Source of the DNA: [Actinobacillus] rossii
Lineage (GTDB): Bacteria; Pseudomonadota; Gammaproteobacteria; Enterobacterales; Pasteurellaceae
Length of the DNA: 64,000 bases
Direction: 5' to 3'
Assembly (NCBI GenBank): GCA_900444965.1
Contig: UFRQ01000003.1
Coordinates: 2,170,001-2,234,000, forward strand
Of this stretch, positions 38,385 to 48,021 are shown piece by piece (position 1 is the first letter of the stretch; the number at the start of each line of letters is the position of its first letter). The notes beneath the pieces were generated by a model that saw nothing but the letters and a program-made list of their open reading frames with translations, was not told the origin of the DNA and made no database searches. The translations under genes were made by a program, and so were the position numbers.

Positions 38385-39302
38385 TCACCAATTCACCATT
38401 CTACTTGGTCGAATCACATTATTTTTATCCACTTCTGCAACACCTAAAAATAAATTCTCAGCAGAAAATAACCGCACTTGCCCATAAATTTGCTGTTCAT
38501 TCGTAAATTTTACTCGTTGCCCAAAACCAACTGCTGCAGTTTGCTCTGGGGTTAATGTTAATGCTGGGAGTCTCGACACAGCAGTATCAACAGGCAATAA
38601 ATATTGATCTAAAGTGGATAATTCTGAATCTTCCGCAAGCTGTTGTAGCTGTTCCCAAGTCAACATTTTTTCATAAGGATAATCCGCTACAGCAATACGG
38701 CGGAGCATAGTTACGTGTGCGCCGCACCCAAAATATTCCCCTAAATCATCCACTAATGTCCGAATATAAGTACCTTTTGAACAATGGACTTCTAAGGTTA
38801 AATTCGGGGCATCATAATCAATAAATTTCAATTCAAAAATGGTGATAGGACGCGCTTCACGCTCAACGGTGATACCTTGGCGAGCATATTCGTAAAGCGG
38901 TTTTCCGTTATGTTTCAAGGCGGAAAACATGGTTGGCACCTGCATCAAATCGCCGCGAAAATGTGGAAGTGCGGTCAGAATCTGTTCCAAATTTACCATC
39001 ACATTACGGGTTTCCACCACTTGCCCTTCGGCATCAGAAGTATCTGTACGTTCACCAAGTTTGGCAGTAACTAAATAACGTTTATCTGCATCCAATAGAT
39101 ATTGAGAAAACTTGGTCGCCTCGCCCAAGCAAATCGGTAACATACCTGTTGCTAAAGGATCTAATGCCCCCGTGTGTCCCGCTTTATTTGCTTGATAAAT
39201 ACGTTTGACTTTTTGCAAAATATCATTAGACGACATGCCCTGCGGTTTATCAAGTAAAAATACACCGTGAATATCACGGCCACGCTTACGGGGTCTTGAC
39301 AT
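38385..39302 (-). CDS. truB: tRNA pseudouridine-55 synthase (TruB)
   Basis: Makes pseudouridine 55 in the T-loop of tRNAs. The 305-residue protein has the catalytic motif [12 protein letters not shown] near residue 43 (aspartate in GALDPLA), the [14 protein letters not shown] motif near residue 179 and a C-terminal PUA-like part. The start overlaps the rbfA stop by one base (TAATG arrangement), a sign of coupled translation. It is the last member of the nusA-infB-rbfA-truB group, which is here split by a 12.7-kb accessory block between infB and rbfA. Confidence 0.96.
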   Translation of the reverse strand: MSRPRKRGRDIHGVFLLDKPQGMSSNDILQKVKRIYQANKAGHTGALDPLATGMLPICLGEATKFSQYLLDADKRYLVTAKLGERTDTSDAEGQVVETRNVMVNLEQILTALPHFRGDLMQVPTMFSALKHNGKPLYEYARQGITVEREARPITIFELKFIDYDAPNLTLEVHCSKGTYIRTLVDDLGEYFGCGAHVTMLRRIAVADYPYEKMLTWEQLQQLAEDSELSTLDQYLLPVDTAVSRLPALTLTPEQTAAVGFGQRVKFTNEQQIYGQVRLFSAENLFLGVAEVDKNNVIRPSRMVNW

Positions 39303-39712
39303 TATTCTTCCTTATACTTGCTATCCAATTCGGGATCTTCAACATGACGTGCTTCATCTTTACGAATCACATCACTTACCAAGTTTGACATACGCATCCC
39401 TTCAACTAAGGATTGGTCGTAAACAAAACGTAATTCAGGCACAATACGTAAACGCATCGCTTTGCCTAATAATGAACGAATATACGGCGAGGCTTTTTCC
39501 AAGCCTTTCATTCCTTGTTCAATCGCCACTTCATCATGATCAAACAAGAACGTTACAAAGATTTTTGCATAGGCCAAATCTTTAGACACTTCTACATCGG
39601 ATACTGTCACCATACCAATTCGTGGATCCTTTACTTCGCGCTGTAAAATCACCGCGACTTCTTTTTGTAACTCTTGCGCCACACGATCTGAGCGCTTAAA
39701 TTCTCTTGCCAT
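39302..39712 (-). CDS. rbfA: 30S ribosome-binding factor A (RbfA)
   Basis: Small KH-fold protein, 136 residues, needed for 16S rRNA 5'-end maturation and cold adaptation. Typical motifs: [22 protein letters not shown] at the start, [27 protein letters not shown] in the core, and [22 protein letters not shown]. It normally follows infB; here an accessory block lies between. It overlaps truB by one base. Confidence 0.95.
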   Translation of the reverse strand: MAREFKRSDRVAQELQKEVAVILQREVKDPRIGMVTVSDVEVSKDLAYAKIFVTFLFDHDEVAIEQGMKGLEKASPYIRSLLGKAMRLRIVPELRFVYDQSLVEGMRMSNLVSDVIRKDEARHVEDPELDSKYKEE

Positions 39713-39742
39713 TATCTATCCTTTTTATTCTTTTTCGCTTCT

Positions 39743-40384
39743 TTACAACAATGCAGGCAATTCAGCGATATTCGCTAATTTGAAATCTGCCAATGCCCAA
39801 CGAGAGTCATCCCATTCCGCTTGTGCTGGAATAACCACCGTTTTCATACTTGCCGCTTTGCCTGAAATCATCCCTAATACCGAATTCTCCACCGCAAAAC
39901 ATTCTGCTACACTGACATCAAGTTGTTGTGCAGCGTGCAAATAAACAGCTGGATGCGGTTTATTGTAATCCAATTCTTCCGCAGAAGCTAAATAATCAAA
40001 ATATTCCGCAATACCACAACTGTCCACAATACCTTGTAGCATATTTCTTGGCGAGGCTGACGCGACCGCTATTTTAATGCCTTGCTGTTTCAACTGAGCC
40101 AATACGTCTTTTACATTTGGCAACAAAGGTTTTGCCGCCAAAATTTCAAACACGGCATAATCCATCAATTCTGTCACTAATTGCGCCCGTGCTTTGTCTT
40201 TTTAACCATGTGCTTGCAAAACGTAATCCACTAGTTTTGCCACTGGCGATCCCGTTAATTTGATCATATCATCCATAGTGACTGGAAAACCATTTTTCTG
40301 AAAGAAGTCCGTACTCACTTGATACCAAATAGGTTGAGAATCAATCAACGTACCGTCCATATCAAAAATTACTGCTTTAATCAT
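39743..40384 (-). pseudogene. hxpB: HAD hydrolase (hxpB/yniC-like), interrupted by a stop codon
   Basis: A HAD-superfamily phosphatase gene of 214 codons resembling E. coli hexitol phosphatase B (YniC). The N-terminal part has DMDGTLIDSQPIW with the catalytic aspartates; the second part has VASASPRNML and KPHPAVYLHAAQQL. Codon 61 is TAA (40204-40202) in the context GGT-TAA-AAA-GAC, and the same frame continues to the normal end, so this is a nonsense mutation and not a frameshift. The ancestral codon was possibly GAA. The protein would be inactive unless the stop is read through. Confidence 0.82.
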
Positions 40385-40531
40385 ATTTTTCCTTTAGGTT
40401 TTAGCCAGTGATCATTGTACCATGAGCCGATTAATGATCTAAATATTGACCACTCTTTTGTTACCAAACGCAAAGCAAATAAAGCGCACATTTAACCACA
40501 GTTCAATACAATAAACAACGAACAAAAGAAA

Positions 40532-40577
40532 CTCTTATAAACTTAACCTGCCATTTGGCATTATTCATTTATAAGAG
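40532..40577 (+). promoter_or_regulatory. Hairpin overlapping the integrase ribosome-binding site
   Basis: CTCTTATAAA (40532-40541) pairs exactly with TTTATAAGAG (40568-40577); the right arm contains the AAGAGG Shine-Dalgarno of the recombinase gene. A smaller hairpin, TGCCATTTGGCA (40550-40561), is nested in the loop. This may repress translation until another factor opens it. Confidence 0.45.
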
Positions 40578-40586
40578 GACTTTACT

Positions 40587-41516
40587 ATGAAAAAATCAAC
40601 ACTTTCTCAGCAGTTATTTTCTCAATATTTCAGCGACTGGGTCGCTACCTACAAAGAAGGGGCAATTCGGTTAGTCACAATGAAAAAGTATCGTTCTACG
40701 TTACATTGGATTAAAACCCTTGCGCCGAAATTGCGTGTGGGCGATTTAAGTCGAATTACTTACCAAAAACTGCTCAATGATTATGCACAAACCCACGAAC
40801 GCCAAACGACAATGGATTTTCATCATCAACTCAAAGGAGCGATTTTAGACGCTGTTGATGAAGGTTTATTGGACACTGATCCCACTCGTAAAGCGATTAT
40901 CAAAGGCAAAGCACCAAAAACTAAAAAGATCAAATACCTTAATCAATTTGAACTACAAGCCTTGCTCAACAGCCTTGAGTTAGAACAAAAAATTAATTGG
41001 GATTGGTTTATTTTATTGGTCGCCAAAACAGGAATGCGATTTTCGGAGGCGCTTGCCATTACGCCGGAAGATTTTGATTTTGCACATCAAACCTTGCAGG
41101 TCAATAAAACGTGGAATTACAAAGAAAAAGGTGGATTTTCGCCAACAAAAAACCGCTCTTCTATTCGTAAAATTCAGCTGGATTGGCAAACGGTTATTCA
41201 ATTTTCTCAACTGATCAAAGACCTACCGCCAGATAAACCCATTTTCCCTTGCGATACCGCAATCTATAACTCAACCATTAACGGTATGTTGGCAAGAATT
41301 TGCCGAAAAGCTAAAGTTTCCACTATTTCTATTCACGGGTTACGCCATACACACGCATCATTATTGCTCTTTGCTGGCGTATCTATTGCGAGTGTAGCAC
41401 GGCGATTAGGTCATTCCAGTATGACAACCACGCAACACACTTATTTACACATTATTCAAGAATTGGAAAATCAAGACACGGATATCGTAATGCGACATTT
41501 GGCAGGGCTTTGCTAA
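40587..41516 (+). CDS. Tyrosine recombinase/integrase
   Basis: A 309-residue site-specific recombinase. The C-terminal catalytic set is visible: first arginine in GMRFSEAL near residue 150, HGLRHTHAS near residue 250, LGHSSMTTTQHTYLH with the final histidine and active tyrosine near residue 285. The N-terminal half is a SAM-like core-binding domain (TYKEGAIRLVTMKKYRSTL). It resembles phage integrases and the recombinases found beside type I restriction loci, where they can rearrange hsdS. Here it is on the opposite strand and ends next to hsdR; no attachment sites were found. A mobile-element relic is equally possible. Confidence 0.88.
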   Translation: MKKSTLSQQLFSQYFSDWVATYKEGAIRLVTMKKYRSTLHWIKTLAPKLRVGDLSRITYQKLLNDYAQTHERQTTMDFHHQLKGAILDAVDEGLLDTDPTRKAIIKGKAPKTKKIKYLNQFELQALLNSLELEQKINWDWFILLVAKTGMRFSEALAITPEDFDFAHQTLQVNKTWNYKEKGGFSPTKNRSSIRKIQLDWQTVIQFSQLIKDLPPDKPIFPCDTAIYNSTINGMLARICRKAKVSTISIHGLRHTHASLLLFAGVSIASVARRLGHSSMTTTQHTYLHIIQELENQDTDIVMRHLAGLC

Positions 41517-41522
41517 AATTTC

Positions 41523-41550
41523 GGGACACCCAGCGTGGTGTCCCTATTTT
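41523..41550. terminator. Terminator between integrase and hsdR
   Basis: GGGACACC (41523-41530) pairs with GGTGTCCC (41537-41544), then TATTTTTC. It ends the integrase transcript and lies between convergent genes. Confidence 0.78.
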
Positions 41551-41573
41551 TCATTAGGGCTTATTTTAACGCC

Positions 41574-44500
41574 TTATCTTGCCAAAATAATGCGCTCAAT
41601 TTCTGTTTTAATCTTCTCTCGTAAATAACCTTTCAATTTTAACGGATTTGGATTGTCATTTGGTTTTTCTTGCACAAATTGTGTCATAACCAATGTTTGA
41701 TCTGCCGTTCTAATTAAATTATCTAACAAACCAAAGTCTTTCCAGTCATCTTTACCTAAAACGTGATGTGCTTGTAATTTCTGAAAACTTGTCCGATCTA
41801 AGCCGAAAAGTGCAATAAAATCGCTAACCGTAGTCTGTTCCGACTCGGATCTATATTGATCGAGTAAAACCTCAAAGTTATCTACTTGCTTAATTTTACC
41901 TGACTTCACATCAGCTAAAATACGCTCTGCGTGCAAGCGGTCGTTTTCTCTTAATTGATTGAAAAGTGGCAAAATATGTGCTTCTAAGGCTTGGGCTTGC
42001 TCTGCTTGTTCCGTAGCTTGAGCTTGAGCCAAATCATTCAATAATTTCATTAAGTAGGTTTTATCAATCACAAGCGTATCGCCTGAAACCAACATCGGAT
42101 CAATATCGAATTTTGGTTTCTTCACACTCGGATCACGGTTTAGCTTATCCAAATCCGCATAACGCGCTTGCAATTCGTGATATTGTGTTTCACTAAAAGT
42201 CAATTTTTCCGCTTCTTCTACTTTATCCCAACTTACACCTTGCTGGCGTAAGGCAATCATTGTTTTTTCCAATTCATTGAAAAACTTCGCAAACTGTTTT
42301 TGTGCTTCTTCATCTTTCGGTAATTTGGAAAAATCAGGTAAAATCTCACCGCTTGTTAAATCCGTTTCTTCAGGGAAAAGGCGACAAATATCGGCAAAAG
42401 TGCGGTTAATTTTCGCTAAGTTTTCTTCTTTGCTTGGCACGAAAAATGCCCCAGCCTCTTTTTTATTGGAATACAGTTTAAACGCCGTTTCAATATTTTT
42501 TTCCATTCGAATTGGCGTACGGAAATATTCAATAATCCCTTGCGGTTTGTCGTTGTTTAAAATACGGTTCGTGCGAGAAAATGCCTGAATTAAATTCGCA
42601 TAATCAAGCGTTTTATCTAAATATAAGGTATTCACATAAGGGGCATCAAAGCCCGTTAATAATTGCCATACCACAATCACTAAATCTAATTGTTTTTCAG
42701 GCGCCTCGGTGATGATTTTTTTATATTCTTCACGGCGAGCCAAACGGTTCATTAAATCTTCTTTATATTGTGGTACGGTATCTAAGCCAAAATGCGTGCC
42801 AAATTGTTGATTATAATGAATAATCGCCTGTTCTAATTCTGTCGTATCTTCAAAACTGCCTTCGTCATAGTCGCCATTTGAATCGTAAATTACCGCAATT
42901 TTTAATCCTAAATGATTTTGCTTTAAAGCATTAAAATAACGGTTTGCCGAACGAATATCATTAACGGCTAACATTGCTGAAAATTTACGGTTATAAGAAT
43001 TTTGCAACCAAGTGTCTAAAATATGTTTGGCAACTTGCTCAACCCATTCTGGTTTATCATAAAAAGACTTGGATAACTCTTGCTCAATTTCTAAATCCGA
43101 CACTTTTTTCGGATCAAGCCAATCACGATACACTTCGCCATAGCTACTGTCTTTCCATAGAGCAACCGCATCACGCAATTTCTTTGTTGGAATAGGAAAA
43201 TTTTGACGGACTTCAAACCCCAGCACGTTTTTATCTAAAATCCCATCAGCAACAGAATAAATATGCAAAGGATTACCGAATAAATCTGCTGTTTTGGTGT
43301 TAGCTTGTTCATCAAGTAAAATCGGTGTACCGGTAAATCCAAACCAAACTGCTGTCGGATAATGCCGGCGAATACGCATCAGCATTTCGCCCGATGTTGA
43401 ACGGTGTGCCTCATCGACAATAAAAACGATGTTGGTTTTTTCCAGCTTTTGTTGCTTGCCCATTTTCGCTACATTATCCATTTTCTGAATACTGGTAACG
43501 ATTAAACGCTGTTTCGGGCCTAAAAGTGCAGTCAATAATTTATGCGAATTTTTTGTGGCGGTTACATCGTCTTCATCATCAACAAAACCGCTATATTCAT
43601 TGACGGTCTGTTTCACTAATTCATTACGATCTGCCAAAAAGACTACTTTATCCACTTGCTTTAATTCGCTGGCAAGTTGAGCTGTTTTAAACGAAGTCAT
43701 CGTTTTGCCCGAACCTGTAGTATGCCAAATATAACCGCCTAAAAAATCCTGCTCTGAACCGTTAAATTGACATTTCTGCAAACGGGATAAAATCTGCTCT
43801 ACCGCATAAATTTGGTAAGAACGCAACACCTTTAATACGCCTTTTGGCTTATCGGCAATAGTATAAAGCGACATCAATTTATGCCCCATTGGCACCCTTA
43901 AAGCGTGTTTAATAAATTGGCTACTTTCATCAATTCTTTTATTATCGAAATCCGCCCAACCAAAACAAAACGCAGGGTTAAAACTACGATGATCCGTTGG
44001 TCTGGCAAAATAACGCGACTCATCGCCATTTAAAATGCCAAAGATTTGCACCAAAGAATAAAAATTACCAAAATCCCCATTTGCCATATAATCCCGAATT
44101 TGCCAATAAGCATTAGATAAGCTTACCCCTTCACGCTTTAACTCTAAATGAATAACAGGAATACCTGAAATCAGTAGCGTAACATCAAAACGGTGATCTC
44201 GCCCTGTCGCTCGATTTTTCTTACGGGTAATTTGATTAACCACTTCATAGCTATTTTTACCACCTGCCACATCGTGCGACCAAAAGCACTCCAAAATAAT
44301 ATCGCTCTTAACCCCATTTAACACCCGAGAAATCATTACTTGCCCCGTAGAAAGAAAACGGGCTGCCTCAAGCGGTGAATTTATCGCAAAAATTTGTGAT
44401 TTAATTTGCTCAAACTCGTCATCAGTTAAAGGCTGGTCTTTTAACCTCTCAATATTGCGTTGATATAAAATATCACGCCAATGAGCAAGCAAAGTCTCTT

Positions 44501-44600
44501 CGGTGGTATGACTTAAATCAGGGCGATAGCGCCAACCATTATCTTCAAGGGAACGGATAACTGACTGTTCAAAGGCTAATTCTGATGTGGATTTTGGCAT
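41574..44600 (-). CDS. hsdR: Type I restriction enzyme subunit R (HsdR)
   Basis: Restriction and DNA-translocase subunit of a type I enzyme, 1008 residues. A PD-(D/E)XK nuclease fold precedes the helicase: RFDVTLLISGIPVIHLELKR near residue 137, then HTTGSGKT (Walker A) near residue 293, VFIVDEAHRS near residue 390, GFTGTPI near 421 and the C-terminal helicase motif QAFSRTNR near 650. The gene is separated from hsdM and hsdS by the fic gene, an unusual order. Two of the island's Actinobacillus-type uptake signals occur in and near it (about 41934). Its 5' region carries a four-copy CTTAnnnTAAG array. Confidence 0.95.
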   Translation of the reverse strand: MPKSTSELAFEQSVIRSLEDNGWRYRPDLSHTTEETLLAHWRDILYQRNIERLKDQPLTDDEFEQIKSQIFAINSPLEAARFLSTGQVMISRVLNGVKSDIILECFWSHDVAGGKNSYEVVNQITRKKNRATGRDHRFDVTLLISGIPVIHLELKREGVSLSNAYWQIRDYMANGDFGNFYSLVQIFGILNGDESRYFARPTDHRSFNPAFCFGWADFDNKRIDESSQFIKHALRVPMGHKLMSLYTIADKPKGVLKVLRSYQIYAVEQILSRLQKCQFNGSEQDFLGGYIWHTTGSGKTMTSFKTAQLASELKQVDKVVFLADRNELVKQTVNEYSGFVDDEDDVTATKNSHKLLTALLGPKQRLIVTSIQKMDNVAKMGKQQKLEKTNIVFIVDEAHRSTSGEMLMRIRRHYPTAVWFGFTGTPILLDEQANTKTADLFGNPLHIYSVADGILDKNVLGFEVRQNFPIPTKKLRDAVALWKDSSYGEVYRDWLDPKKVSDLEIEQELSKSFYDKPEWVEQVAKHILDTWLQNSYNRKFSAMLAVNDIRSANRYFNALKQNHLGLKIAVIYDSNGDYDEGSFEDTTELEQAIIHYNQQFGTHFGLDTVPQYKEDLMNRLARREEYKKIITEAPEKQLDLVIVVWQLLTGFDAPYVNTLYLDKTLDYANLIQAFSRTNRILNNDKPQGIIEYFRTPIRMEKNIETAFKLYSNKKEAGAFFVPSKEENLAKINRTFADICRLFPEETDLTSGEILPDFSKLPKDEEAQKQFAKFFNELEKTMIALRQQGVSWDKVEEAEKLTFSETQYHELQARYADLDKLNRDPSVKKPKFDIDPMLVSGDTLVIDKTYLMKLLNDLAQAQATEQAEQAQALEAHILPLFNQLRENDRLHAERILADVKSGKIKQVDNFEVLLDQYRSESEQTTVSDFIALFGLDRTSFQKLQAHHVLGKDDWKDFGLLDNLIRTADQTLVMTQFVQEKPNDNPNPLKLKGYLREKIKTEIERIILAR

Positions 44601-44624
44601 AAAAAGTCCTTAAAAAATGTTTTT

Positions 44625-44694
44625 CTTAAAATAAGAGCAAGGCTTATTTTAACTTATTTGATTTTCTTAAAATAAAGTGTGGTCTTATTTTAAG
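44625..44694. promoter_or_regulatory. CTTAnnnTAAG operator array in front of hsdR
   Basis: Four copies of the palindrome CTTA-N3-TAAG (last base varies): 44625-44635, 44643-44653, 44666-44676 and 44684-44694. Centres are 18, 23 and 18 bp apart, with the middle triplet alternating AAA and TTT. The fourth copy covers the fic stop codon. The array lies just upstream of the hsdR start at 44600 and matches the array before fic. Confidence 0.6.
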
Positions 44695-45830
44695 AAAATA
44701 GATAAATAATGCTCGAAAGCATACATTCTTCCACGTTTACCGCCTGTGATTTCCACTAAAATACCTTGTTTTTCAAACTCTTTTAATAAAGATGTTGCTG
44801 TCGCAGGGGAAACAGTTAATTCTTTTTCTATTGATTGTGCTGTTTGAATAGGATGGGTATAAAGCAATTTTAAGCATTGGCTAGCAAGTTCGGCACGTTT
44901 TCCCATTCCAAGCACTTTACTCTGCATTTCTTCCCGTAAACGCAAAATTTCACGAAAAACCGCACAACCTCTTTTGGCGGTTTCTTCCACGCCATTTAAA
45001 AAGAACAAAATCCAATGCAATAAGTCGCCACGAAGTCTGACCGACATTAAAGCATCGTAATAACTCGCACGGTTACGTTCAAAAAAGTCTGAAATATAAA
45101 AAGAAGGTTTATCCAAAATTTGATGACTGATTAAATACAGCGGGATCAATAAACGCCCTATTCTTCCGTTACCATCTAAAAACGGATGAATCGTTTCAAA
45201 CTGATAATGGCTAATTGCGATACGGATAAGATGTGGTACAAAAATATTTTCGTTATGCCAAAATAACTCTAAATCCCCCATTAATTCCGCAACATTCTCA
45301 TAGTGTGGTGGGATAAATGCAGCATCAGATAGGCTAGATCCACCAATCCAATTTTGACTACTACGAAATTCTCCTGGTAATTTGTTCGTCCCTCTCGCCC
45401 CACTCAACAAAGTTCGATGAGTTTCTTGCAACAATCGATTAGAAAGAGGCAAACGTTGCAAACTGGCTACCGCTTGGTTCATTGCCTTTATATAGTTTTG
45501 AACCTCACGCCAATCATCTCTTTTTTCAGGTTGAATCTGTTCTTCGGGCATAAATGCCTCGTCCAACTGAGTTTGCGTCCCTTCAATTTTACTTGATGTT
45601 TGTGCTTCCTTTGTAACGTGCATTTGAATAAACAGATCAACATCTGGCAAAATAAGAGAAAAAGCATTCAGCTCGCCTAAAGCCTTAGTCGCACGTTCAA
45701 GCTGAGTATTTATCCGTGGGTCTTCCCAAATCCACCCCGTATTAACCTTAGTCGGTTCAAAACTTTTATATTGGTAACGATTTTGCCACTGCCCAGGAAT
45801 AAATTCTTCAATCTTCTGTTGCCCGTTCAT
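44685..45830 (-). CDS. Fic-family AMPylase with C-terminal winged helix
   Basis: A 381-residue class II Fic protein. The inhibitory motif SSKIEG (S/TxxxE-G/N) is at residues 79-84 and the catalytic motif HPFLDGNGRIGR at 215-226, so it should transfer AMP (or similar) to target proteins and be kept off by its own inhibitory helix. The C-terminal third is a winged helix (TAQSIEKELTVSPATATSLLKEFE) as in DNA-binding Fic proteins. The ATG at 45830 is preferred; another in-frame ATG at 45917 overlaps the end of the silent hsdS. It lies between hsdS and hsdR, as do many Fic genes in restriction loci. Confidence 0.88.
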   Translation of the reverse strand: MNGQQKIEEFIPGQWQNRYQYKSFEPTKVNTGWIWEDPRINTQLERATKALGELNAFSLILPDVDLFIQMHVTKEAQTSSKIEGTQTQLDEAFMPEEQIQPEKRDDWREVQNYIKAMNQAVASLQRLPLSNRLLQETHRTLLSGARGTNKLPGEFRSSQNWIGGSSLSDAAFIPPHYENVAELMGDLELFWHNENIFVPHLIRIAISHYQFETIHPFLDGNGRIGRLLIPLYLISHQILDKPSFYISDFFERNRASYYDALMSVRLRGDLLHWILFFLNGVEETAKRGCAVFREILRLREEMQSKVLGMGKRAELASQCLKLLYTHPIQTAQSIEKELTVSPATATSLLKEFEKQGILVEITGGKRGRMYAFEHYLSIFLK

Positions 45831-45858
45831 ATAAAACTCTCTATGTAATAACTCAGAA

Positions 45859-45910
45859 CTTAAAATAACAGAGCCTCTTATTTTAAGCAAATGAACTTTC
45901 TTAAAATAAC
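45859..45910. promoter_or_regulatory. CTTAnnnTAAG operator array in front of fic
   Basis: Three copies: 45859-45869, 45877-45887 and 45900-45910, centres 18 and 23 bp apart, with AAA, TTT, AAA in the middle. The arrangement is the same as copies 1-3 of the array before hsdR. The third copy covers the stop codon of the silent hsdS gene. Located between the end of that gene and the fic start. Confidence 0.6.
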
Positions 45911-47058
45911 TCTGCATATTCTCTTCCCAATTGATTGTTATTCATCCAAAATCTTTGATGAAGAGCGATAGTGTCATCAAGCTGTTTAAAGAAGTTACCG
46001 ATGGCGGTTTGTTCTTCTTGAGTAGGAACTTTAAATTCCATTAATTTGAATGCTCCTATCGTAATTTGATTAATAGTTGCACCTAAATTCTTTTCTATTT
46101 CACTAATAAATTTCGGGGTGTTTAATAATGCATTTATAAATAATGAGTTAGAAGATCTAATTCCTGTCATAAATGCTCCAATTACAGTATTCTTCATCTC
46201 ATTATTGATAAGAGCGTGTTTCCCTATTAAATTTCTTGAACCATTACGAACAACTACAATAATATCTCCTACTTGGACATTTTTTACATTCACTACTTTA
46301 TGAGCCACATATACATTATCCGCACTACTAATTCTATTATCTTGAACATTTGAAGAACGTAAAACTAATACTCCTGTTTCATCAGTAATATCTTGCGGTG
46401 AGTAAGTTAAACCTGAGAAGAATTCAACTAGTTCCCCCAACTTTCGCTGTTCCCAAGCGTTTTTATTTTTATCTTTATTCTGTATATATTTTGCACTAAA
46501 AATATTTTCTAAGTACGCTGTTTTTAAATTCTGAAATTTAATGCAATTACGCCGATGAAGAGCGATAGTGTCATCAAGCTGTTTAAAGAAGTTACCGATG
46601 GCGGTTTGTTCTTCTAGACTAGGTAACATTAAAGGCATTCCAGCAAATATACTATCTTTAATCGAAATACGATCAGATCTTGCTCCCATATCGCCATATA
46701 GTTTCATAAAAGAATGCCATTTATCTGTTTCAAAAAAAGCATCTAGAAATTCGTACTGCACATTTCTAACTCTGAAAACATAGTAAAGTGGCGACATTAC
46801 ACCTGTTCTTCCCAACTTATTTCTTCGTATAGGACCTACTGGAGCAAAGTTTGATATTCTAGGGTTATATATAAAATCATTATTTTGAACTACATAATAA
46901 TTAGATAAATTATCTGAATTTGAAATATCTTTATCAAAAAAATCTCGCTGAGAGATAACACCAAATTCTGCTGAATTAGTAAAAGTTTCAGAATACATAA
47001 CTTTAATATTCTTATCTATTACTTTATCAGAAATCTCCCCCAACTTTCGCTGTTCCCA
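45901..47058 (-). pseudogene. hsdS: Silent hsdS locus with two TRD cassettes
   Basis: Second specificity-subunit gene, with two target-recognition domains (TRD) and both conserved linkers (EEQTAIGNFFKQLDDTIALH, WEQRKLG). It lacks a normal beginning: reading back past WEQRKLG gives an open frame to a TAA but no ATG or GTG, and the 20-odd N-terminal residues seen in the expressed gene (PEIRFAGFTDDW) are missing. A terminator-like dyad (47197-47248) separates it from the expressed hsdS. It ends ...NNQLGREYAELF, unlike its neighbour. So it is best seen as a store of two TRDs that can be recombined into the active gene. Confidence 0.75.
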
Positions 47059-48021
47059 AAAGTAAGTCTTGTGCTTTAATCTTATAAATTTTATTTAATT
47101 AAAATCATATACTTACAAAAATAACAAAATGACTACATCCCTAAAAACTGCACTTTCGCTTTAGAAAAATAATTGTTTTAAATTAAAAAAGAAAAGAGCG
47201 GTTAAATTTGTTTTATTTTTTGCAAAATAAGAGAGAAATTTAACCGCTTTTGAGATATATGCTTTACATAAAAATATTAAATAAACATCTTTTCTAGGTA
47301 TGCTTGTTTAATTTTTTTATATTTTTCAACTTCTCGTTGATGAAGAGCGATAGTGTCATCAAGCTGTTTAAAGAAGTTACCGATGGCGGTTTGTTCTTCT
47401 TTGCTCTTTGGTATTATTACATTTAAATTTTCTACATCTTTGCCATTAAAAGATGGTAATGCTCCAACTTGAGATAATTGAGGTAAATATATAGTATCAA
47501 ATAAAGTTTTACAGAAATAATAGTCCCATTTTTCATTTAAAATATAAGCCATTGTATTATTATCAATAAGAAAAGAGTTTAAAACCAGTCTCTTACGATC
47601 TAATAATAATGCAGCTCCGACTTTAGCAAATATAATTGCTGGAATGCTATTTATCACTTTCCATCTATTCTTTAAGATCTGTTCTTCTGATACATAATTA
47701 TTAGAAGTAACCATAATTAACTCATTTCCTATCAAAGTCATATCAGACACTTTATAGAATGGAATACCTTTTTTTCTTCCTTGTTCACGTTCAGGAAAAC
47801 CTATTCCTGATTGGCAATAGCCTACCTCCCCCAACTTTCGCTGTTCCCAAGCGTCCGTAAAATTAGGAAATCTTAGCTCTGGAAATTGCTCATTTTCCTT
47901 TGGAAACATTTTTTCAAGGTATGAAATCTTTAATTTCTGGTACTTTTCTAGCGTTCTTTGATGAAGAGCGATAGTGTCATCAAGCTGTTTAAAGAAGTTA
48001 CCGATGGTGGTTTGTTCTTCT
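45957..48021. repeat. Four direct 62-bp repeats in the two hsdS genes
   Basis: Near-identical copies occur at 45957-46018, 46554-46615, 47339-47400 and 47960-48021; the last differs by one base (GGTGG for GGCGG). They encode the central and C-terminal conserved regions. A second 23-bp repeat, coding for EQRKLG, is at 46434-46456, 47037-47059, 47828-47850 and 48407-48429. All have the same orientation. Recombination between copies would exchange or delete TRD cassettes. Confidence 0.9.
47197..47248 (-). terminator. Long dyad between active and silent hsdS
   Basis: AGCGGTTAAATTT (47197-47209) and AAATTTAACCGCT (47236-47248), exact 13-bp arms with a 26-nt loop; on the minus strand it is followed by CTTTTCTTTTTT. 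It probably ends the hsdM-hsdS transcript. The arms resemble the AGCGGTTAAATTT part of an Actinobacillus-type uptake signal. Confidence 0.65.

Noticed and set aside
40385..40586. Attachment sites for the recombinase next to tRNA or hxpB
   Set aside because: No tRNA gene here and no direct repeat of 15 bp or more was found near either end of the island; only the ribosome-binding-site hairpin was seen.
45957..48021. Regularly repeated 62-bp sequences that might be taken for a CRISPR array
   Set aside because: Only four copies, hundreds of bases apart, each inside an hsdS reading frame, encoding a conserved linker. No cas genes.
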